From the NCBI GenBank assembly GCA_001801405.1, contig MGXQ01000013.1:700-12621 (forward strand): a stretch of DNA of 11,922 nucleotides, given 5' to 3'. Numbering within the stretch: the stretch's first letter is position 1; each line of letters opens with the position of its first letter. This stretch comes from Gammaproteobacteria bacterium RIFCSPHIGHO2_02_FULL_42_13. GTDB lineage: Bacteria; Pseudomonadota; Gammaproteobacteria; UBA12402. This document shows, in pieces, positions 7,341-11,922 of this stretch. A program made the translations under genes and the position numbers. The notes below the pieces were generated by a model. It did not search any database. It saw only the letters and a list, made by a program, of their open reading frames with translations, and was not told the origin of the DNA.

Positions 7341-9653
7341 TTAAACCACTGTTTCCCGAATATCAATGTCCAACTCGTCGTTTTTAGTCTCGACTTTCAC
7401 TTGCCCGCCTTCTGACAGTCGCCCAAATAACAATTCATCGGCCAAGTACTTTCTGAGCTTTTCATCGATCAAGCGTGCCATGGGTCGTGCACCGTTTTCA
7501 TGATCATAGCCATGTTCGGCTAACCATAAACGTGCATCTTCATTGACATCCAGTGTCACGTGTTTTGCAGACAACTGCTCAGACAGCTCCCCTAAAAACT
7601 TATTCACAACACTGGCAATGGTGGCTGCATCCAAATGTTTAAACTGTACAATTGAATCTAACCGATTTCGAAATTCTGGCGTAAATACACGTTTAATCGC
7701 CGACATACTGTCGGTCACATCCCGCGCAGTTGTAAACCCAATCGGCGTATGCGTTAACTCAGATGCGCCGGCATTTGTTGTCATCACAATAATCGTATGT
7801 CGAAAATCGACTTTACGTCCATTGCTATCCGTCAATATCCCGTGATCCATCACTTGTAATAACAAGTTATAAATATCCGCATGTGCTTTTTCTATTTCAT
7901 CTAACAATATAACGGAATGTGGATGCTTGTACACTTCTTCGGTGAGCAATCCACCGTTATCAAATCCGACATAGCCCGGAGGCGCGCCAACTAAACGTGA
8001 AATCGTATGATGCTCTTGATATTCTGACATATCAAATCGCAACAACTCCACGCCCATAATCCGCGCTAACTGCCGTGCCACTTCTGTTTTACCCACGCCC
8101 GTTGGCCCCGCAAACAAAAATGATCCCATCGGTTTATCACCTACACGCAATCCCGACCGCGACAACTTAATAGCCGTCACCAAAGAACTGATTGCACGAT
8201 CTTGCCCATAAATAACCGAACTCAAATCGGATTCTAATGTTTTTAATTTAATCTTATCCGAACGCGATACGTTTTGTTCTGGAATACGGGCTGTTTTCGC
8301 CACCACCATCGCAATCATTTTTTCATCGATAACACCGGTTTGTTTTGATTTCGGCAATAACACATGACAGGCACCTGCCTCATCGACCACATCGACTGCT
8401 TTGTCCGGCAAGAAACGATCATTAATGTAACGTGCAGATAAGTTTGCCGCTGCTTGCAATGCTTCATCGGTATATTTTACTTTATGATGTGCTTCTAACT
8501 TATCACGCAAGCCTTGTAAAATTTGAATGGTTTCTTCGATCGTATTTTCAGGCACTTCCGTTACCTTAAATCGTCGAGCCAATGCAGAATCTTTTTCAAA
8601 TACACGTCGATATTCTTGAAATGTCGTTGCTCCCACGCAGCGAAACTCGCCCGAGCCTAACAACGGCTTTAATAAATTCGACACATCGAGCATACCGCCT
8701 GATGCGGAACCTGCGCCAATAATGGTATGAATCTCATCGATAAAAAGGATGGCGCCCTTTTCTTTTTTTAATCCTTCGAGTAGATCTTTCATACGTTTTT
8801 CAAAATCACCACGATATTTGGTGCCGGCCAATAACGCACCTAAATCTAATGAATACACGGTACTATTCGATAAATGTTTTGGCGCTTTACCTTCCACAAT
8901 CATTTTAGCAATGCCTTCGACAATCGCGGTTTTGCCTACGCCCGGCTCCCCCACTAATAATGGATTGTTTTTGCGACGACGACTAAACACTTGTAAAACA
9001 TGTTCAATCACATCGGCTCGACCGATCAATGGATCAATTTTACCTTGTCGCGCTTTATCATTGAGATTACATAATATATCATTTTCTTCTGATTGTTTGG
9101 CGTGTTGCTGCGCGATCAGCTCGTCCAATTCAGAAAATGCTTGTGCAGCTGCGAGCGGATCAATTTGGTTTAAATCATTTAGATTATCTGATTTATCTGA
9201 TTTATCAAATCTATCCGCCGACTGCGGGAATCCTTGATAAACTTCATTTTCAACCGCTTGTCGTGTAACGCCTTCTTGTTCTAGAAAATAAACACTGCGG
9301 CTGGCTGTTTCATCAAAAATTGCTTCTAATACATGCGCACCAGTCGCTTCCAATAAACCGGACGATTGCGCACGAAACACCGCACGCTGTAAAACGCGTT
9401 GCAACCCTAATGTCGGTTGTGTTTCGCGGTCATTGACGCTGGGAGGGATTTTAGGCGTACTTTTGCTGATAAAGCCACCGAGTTTTTTCTTTAAACTTGG
9501 AATATCGACGTTACAAGATTTTAAGATTTTAACAACAGCAGAATTTTCTAACAATCCATGCACTAAATGTTCTACTGTAAAATATTCATGTCTTTTTTCG
9601 CGCGCTTCTTTAAACGCAATATTCAACGTATATTCTAGTTCTTTATCTAACAT
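7341..9653 (-). CDS. clpA: ATP-dependent Clp protease ATP-binding subunit ClpA
   Basis: ClpA is a Hsp100 AAA+ unfoldase that feeds substrates into ClpP. It has 770 residues (E. coli 758). The N-domain is at 1-140 (MLDKELEYTLNIAFKEAREK, then RHEYFTVEHL). A linker of about 145-200 contains a KSDKSDN repeat. The D1 AAA+ module has Walker A GEPGVGKT (235-242) and Walker B LFIDEIHT (303-310). D2 has Walker A GPTGVGKT (516-523) and Walker B VILLDEIEK (581-589). An IGF tripeptide (638-640) in the ClpP-docking loop marks it as a ClpP partner rather than ClpB. The start ATG 9653 is chosen over the upstream ATG at 9692 because GGAGG (9663-9659) lies 5 bases before it and the N-terminus then matches ClpA. 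clpS, normally just upstream, is absent from this window. Confidence 0.97.
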   Translation of the reverse strand: MLDKELEYTLNIAFKEAREKRHEYFTVEHLVHGLLENSAVVKILKSCNVDIPSLKKKLGGFISKSTPKIPPSVNDRETQPTLGLQRVLQRAVFRAQSSGLLEATGAHVLEAIFDETASRSVYFLEQEGVTRQAVENEVYQGFPQSADRFDKSDKSDNLNDLNQIDPLAAAQAFSELDELIAQQHAKQSEENDILCNLNDKARQGKIDPLIGRADVIEHVLQVFSRRRKNNPLLVGEPGVGKTAIVEGIAKMIVEGKAPKHLSNSTVYSLDLGALLAGTKYRGDFEKRMKDLLEGLKKEKGAILFIDEIHTIIGAGSASGGMLDVSNLLKPLLGSGEFRCVGATTFQEYRRVFEKDSALARRFKVTEVPENTIEETIQILQGLRDKLEAHHKVKYTDEALQAAANLSARYINDRFLPDKAVDVVDEAGACHVLLPKSKQTGVIDEKMIAMVVAKTARIPEQNVSRSDKIKLKTLESDLSSVIYGQDRAISSLVTAIKLSRSGLRVGDKPMGSFLFAGPTGVGKTEVARQLARIMGVELLRFDMSEYQEHHTISRLVGAPPGYVGFDNGGLLTEEVYKHPHSVILLDEIEKAHADIYNLLLQVMDHGILTDSNGRKVDFRHTIIVMTTNAGASELTHTPIGFTTARDVTDSMSAIKRVFTPEFRNRLDSIVQFKHLDAATIASVVNKFLGELSEQLSAKHVTLDVNEDARLWLAEHGYDHENGARPMARLIDEKLRKYLADELLFGRLSEGGQVKVETKNDELDIDIRETVV
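9184..9210 (-). repeat. Short 9-bp tandem repeat in the clpA linker
   Basis: On the minus strand the 9-mer GATAAATCA occurs in tandem, followed by degenerate units, and encodes FDKSDKSDN between the N-domain and D1 of ClpA. It preserves the frame and lies in a linker that tolerates length change. Slippage may alter its copy number between strains. Confidence 0.55.
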
Positions 9654-9846
9654 GTTTTCCTCCAGTTTTCCCTTTCGCCCTGCAGAATCCATTCCGCGTT
9701 CCTTGGCAAATACTGATTAATGGACTTTAGCCCATTCACAACTTTAGTATAGACAGGCTAAACTATTTCGCTTGCGAACTTTTTAAATATTTATAAAAAT
9801 GCATAATTCATGACCGCGCTGATCTTAAAACACACAAATATATATA
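9654..9846. other. Non-coding upstream region of clpA
   Basis: No gene is seen on either strand, and in particular no clpS-like ORF is present. On the minus strand TATACT (9751-9746) could be a clpA -10 box, but no good -35 box accompanies it. The stretch around 9780-9815 is very AT-rich (TTTAAATATTTATAAAAAT-like). The only clear signal is the clpA ribosome site GGAGG at 9663-9659. Confidence 0.4.
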
Positions 9847-9847
9847 C

Positions 9848-9856
9848 TTATCCACA
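9848..9856 (+). promoter_or_regulatory. Perfect DnaA box
   Basis: TTATCCACA matches the strong DnaA-box consensus exactly and lies in a non-coding AT-rich stretch. A second, degenerate TTATCC occurs at 9893-9898 within the adjacent palindrome. A single 9-mer can arise by chance, so function is unproven. Confidence 0.45.
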
Positions 9857-9886
9857 GGCTGTGCGCAAATAAAACACATATAAAAT

Positions 9887-9926
9887 CAGGATTATCCTGG
9901 TCAATACCATCTCTTCCCATTATAAT
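9887..9926 (+). promoter_or_regulatory. Promoter of the permease-lipoprotein operon with overlapping palindromic operator candidate
   Basis: TGGTCA (9898-9903), a 17-bp spacer and a perfect TATAAT (9921-9926) form a plausible promoter with a start near 9933. A perfect 6-1-6 palindrome CAGGAT-T-ATCCTG (9887-9899) overlaps the -35 box by two bases, a usual place for a repressor or activator site. No regulator gene adjoins it. Confidence 0.5.
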
Positions 9927-9946
9927 GACCGCAACTTCATAAAAAT

Positions 9947-9966
9947 CCCCGCGGCAAGCCGCGGGG
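9947..9966. promoter_or_regulatory. GC-rich hairpin in the permease leader
   Basis: CCCCGCGGC (9947-9955) and GCCGCGGGG (9958-9966) form a perfect 9-bp stem, which stands out in this AT-rich sequence. On the minus strand it is followed by ATTTTT (9946-9941), so it looks like an intrinsic terminator for antisense transcription coming from the right. On the plus strand no T run follows; there it would be a stable 5'-leader structure about 20 bases before the ribosome site GAGG (9987-9990). Confidence 0.6.
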
Positions 9967-10000
9967 AAATCTTCACATTATTAAATGAGGATTGTTCGGT

Positions 10001-11269
10001 TTGACCAAAAAACTTTTAGGTCTACGCAAGATCTGGAACATGAACATCGGCCTCATTGGTATCAACTTTGGTTGGGGCTTGCAGATGGCTAATATGAGCG
10101 CCATCTACGAATACTTGGGCGCAAAGCCCAGTCATATTCCTATTCTTTGGCTCGCTGCGCCGTTAACCGGTTTATTAATTCAACCCATTATTGGTTGCAT
10201 GAGTGATCATACCTGGTGTTTTCTCGGCCGACGAAAACCTTATATCTTAGTCGGCGCTATTCTCTCCAGCATTGCATTGTTTTTTATGCCTTTGAGTTCC
10301 ACGCTTTGGATGGCCGCGGTGACACTTTGGATTTTAGATGCATCGGTCAATGTCAGCATGGGACCTTTTCGCGCATTGGTGCCTGATTTACTGCCGGAAT
10401 CACAAGTCACCATTGGTTATATCATCCAAGCAATTACCATTGCGATTGGAACCGTCACTGCTTCAGCGTTACCTTGGATTTTGCAAAATATATTCCATGT
10501 GTCATCAGACAGCGGCAATATTCCGCTTGTCGTGCGCTGGTCTTTTTGGGTCGGCGCGCTGGTCTTTATACTTTCTATTTTATGGACCACGCTTTCAACC
10601 CAAGAACTTGCGCCCGATTGTTGTGTTAAAAAACACTGGAAAGAAACGCGTGTAGATATGTTCCATGACATATTTCACCTGCCAAAAAAAATGTGGGATT
10701 TGGGTTGGGTGATGATATTTTCATGGATGGGATTGTTTTGTATGTTTTTATTTTTCCCCATTGCGGTCGCTAACAACATTTTTAATGCCGCGCCTAACAC
10801 ACCGCAATATTTAGCGGGATTAGAATGGGCAGGATTATGTTTTGCTATTTATGCCGCTTTCTTTTTATTAGTCTCCTTTCTGTTGCCTTATATCAACAAA
10901 CTCATTTCACGCAAAATGATCCATGTGTTGTCATTAGCGTGTGGTGGACTGGGTTTAGTCGGTATGTTATTGATCCATACAAAATGGGCGCTCATTTGGT
11001 CGATGCTCGGCATTGGTATTGCCTTTGCCAGCATGCAAAGCATGCCATACGCGATGCTTGCAAATTCTTTACCGGAAGAAAAAATAGGTATTTATATGGG
11101 CATCTTCAATTTATTTATCGTCGTTCCTGAAATTCTGATTTCTGTCGGATTTGGATTTATCATGCAATATATCTTACATAATAATCGTGAACTGGCCGTC
11201 GTCACTGGCGGTATCTTTATGCTTATCGCCAGCTTGTTGACCTTAAGAGTAAAGGATGTCAGCACATGA
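10001..11269 (+). CDS. MFS transporter, SLC45/sucrose-transporter-like (putative sugar:cation symporter)
   Basis: This is a 12-helix inner-membrane carrier of about 422 residues. The N-terminal KIWNMNIGLIGINFGWGL followed by QMANMSAIYEYLGA, and the loop GCMSDHTWCFLGRRKPY with the RxGRRxPY signature, place it with bacterial relatives of plant sucrose and animal SLC45 transporters (glycoside-pentoside-hexuronide-type sugar carriers). The conserved VNVSMGPFRALVPDLLPE segment is also present. The true substrate is unknown, and no glycosidase or sugar gene is nearby. TTG at 10001, 10 bases after GAGG (9987-9990), is preferred; TTG at 9992 is only one base from that site, and ATG at 10039 would cut into the conserved N-terminus. 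The stop overlaps the next gene's ATG, so the two are co-transcribed and probably translationally coupled. Confidence 0.87.
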   Translation: MTKKLLGLRKIWNMNIGLIGINFGWGLQMANMSAIYEYLGAKPSHIPILWLAAPLTGLLIQPIIGCMSDHTWCFLGRRKPYILVGAILSSIALFFMPLSSTLWMAAVTLWILDASVNVSMGPFRALVPDLLPESQVTIGYIIQAITIAIGTVTASALPWILQNIFHVSSDSGNIPLVVRWSFWVGALVFILSILWTTLSTQELAPDCCVKKHWKETRVDMFHDIFHLPKKMWDLGWVMIFSWMGLFCMFLFFPIAVANNIFNAAPNTPQYLAGLEWAGLCFAIYAAFFLLVSFLLPYINKLISRKMIHVLSLACGGLGLVGMLLIHTKWALIWSMLGIGIAFASMQSMPYAMLANSLPEEKIGIYMGIFNLFIVVPEILISVGFGFIMQYILHNNRELAVVTGGIFMLIASLLTLRVKDVST

Positions 11270-11844
11270 AATATCGAAAGCTTCTATTGCTCGGCTTGTC
11301 CATCGCCATTGCCTCTTCAGCCGGTTGCGACCGCTTACGAAATGAATTGTTGAAAAATCCAATCACTCCCGCACACGTGAGTTTTTTTGTCAGTAGCCAT
11401 GTGATTTTACGCGACTATTGTCAGAACGGCGACTGGCCAAGCCAGATTAATATTAATATTCCTGATGCGGGCATTACCTGCAAAAATGATATATGCTTTT
11501 TGACGCCACCGTCATCTTATTTCAAACAACAATCAAAACCCGAAACTATTCATATCATGATAAAACCACAACATTGCGCCAATAAAACTGACTGTATTAT
11601 CAAAACAATAATCTTTCGTCATCAACATGTTCTATCTGTTGATTACACAACATTCAAAAGGGCACCTAATGTCAACCGCTTACAGCAAGAGGTCATTCAC
11701 GTCACCGTACACGCAGATGATTATCTCTTAAACGATAAAGTAGAAAACTTAAAAACAAAAACAGATACCCTCTTAGATGCAACGGCATTAGTCACGTGCA
11801 AACCAACCTTTCAACTAGAGCTGCAACCGCATAAGCTGATGTAA
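11266..11844 (+). CDS. Hypothetical Cys-rich putative lipoprotein
   Basis: The gene is not recognised. It encodes 192 residues with an N-terminal KYRK, a hydrophobic stretch LLLLGLSIAIASSAG and a lipobox-like SAGC ending at Cys21, so an exported lipoprotein is likely, although Ser rather than Leu at -3 is a weaker match. Six further Cys occur at 52, 72, 77, 104, 110 and 178, an even number suited to disulfides in the periplasm; two pairs are close together (CKNDIC and CANKTDC). There are no membrane helices after the signal and no known domain was recognised. The start ATG overlaps the permease stop (ATGA) and has AAAGGA about 8-9 bases upstream. This suggests a shared function with the permease, perhaps as an accessory or unrelated envelope protein. 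Confidence 0.72.
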   Translation: MKYRKLLLLGLSIAIASSAGCDRLRNELLKNPITPAHVSFFVSSHVILRDYCQNGDWPSQININIPDAGITCKNDICFLTPPSSYFKQQSKPETIHIMIKPQHCANKTDCIIKTIIFRHQHVLSVDYTTFKRAPNVNRLQQEVIHVTVHADDYLLNDKVENLKTKTDTLLDATALVTCKPTFQLELQPHKLM

Positions 11845-11854
11845 GATTAATCAC

Positions 11855-11883
11855 TTGCTTTCAAGATAATTTTCCCCTATAGT
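11855..11883 (+). promoter_or_regulatory. sigma70-type promoter directed out of the right edge
   Basis: TTGCTT (11855-11860), a 17-bp spacer and TATAGT (11878-11883) make a good promoter right after the lipoprotein gene. Transcription would begin near 11890. ATG at 11901 opens a frame MIKRAEI that runs off the window, but it has no clear ribosome site and only seven codons are visible, so no gene is called. Confidence 0.5.
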
Positions 11884-11922
11884 CATCCAGATAATTATCC
11901 ATGATAAAGCGCGCCGAGATTG

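Noticed and set aside
9654..9692. 13-residue N-terminal extension of ClpA
   Set aside because: The GGAGG site and family alignment support ATG 9653; the extension lies over the ribosome site itself.
9848..9900. Replication origin (oriC)
   Set aside because: Only one perfect DnaA box and one degenerate TTATCC, with no dnaA, dnaN or gidA genes nearby and no box cluster.
10417..10671. Minus-strand 84-codon frame whose transcript would end at the 9947-9966 hairpin
   Set aside because: It lies wholly inside the permease gene, has no ribosome site or recognisable protein features; treated as a shadow.
1..11922. CRISPR array, prophage, toxin-antitoxin or defence system
   Set aside because: No regularly spaced repeats, integrase, phage genes or paired small toxin/antitoxin ORFs were found; the genes present are housekeeping or transport.

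Overview
The window looks like a chromosomal segment of an AT-rich gammaproteobacterium, most likely from the Legionellales (Legionella/Coxiella-like). This placement is inferred from protein flavour, base composition and gene order; no marker settles the genus. The core is a compact housekeeping block: rarA, lolA and ftsK on the minus strand, trxB and infA on the plus strand, and clpA on the minus strand. This matches the Escherichia coli order clpA / infA-aat-cydC-cydD-trxB / lrp-ftsK-lolA-rarA, but with aat, cydC, cydD and lrp missing and clpS not found next to clpA.

Layout from left to right. At 1-1101 (minus) lies the N-terminal part of a DHA2-type (EmrB/QacA-like) MFS efflux transporter that runs off the left edge. 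Just upstream of its start is a 178-bp near-perfect palindrome (1117-1294) with 15-bp identical ends and a TAA flank on both sides, which looks like a MITE. A tiny Cys/Lys-rich ORF of 20 codons (1456-1518, plus) with a strong ribosome binding site follows, then back-to-back intrinsic terminators (1547-1633). The ftsK-lolA-rarA operon is at 1648-6036 (minus), with a GC-rich repeat-bearing spacer between ftsK and lolA. trxB is divergent from ftsK, and infA follows with its own promoter overlapping the end of trxB. clpA meets infA tail to tail with only 14 bp between them.

Right of clpA is a 338-bp non-coding region holding a perfect DnaA box, a 13-bp palindrome overlapping a promoter, and a GC-rich hairpin. 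It leads into a two-gene operon: an SLC45/sucrose-transporter-like MFS permease and, overlapping by ATGA, an unrecognised Cys-rich putative lipoprotein. A good sigma70-type promoter at 11855-11883 points out of the window towards a gene that is not included.

How the genes work together: FtsK (division and chromosome dimer resolution), LolA (lipoprotein sorting), RarA (replication-fork rescue), TrxB (thiol redox), IF1 (translation initiation) and ClpA (proteolysis) are independent core functions kept in ancestral order. The flanks (efflux pump with palindrome, microprotein, permease plus lipoprotein) are the variable part. No CRISPR array, phage module, rRNA, tRNA or recognisable defence system was found. 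The most interesting unexplained items are the 178-bp palindrome, the 20-codon gene, the permease/lipoprotein pair and the regulatory-looking spacer at 9654-10000.
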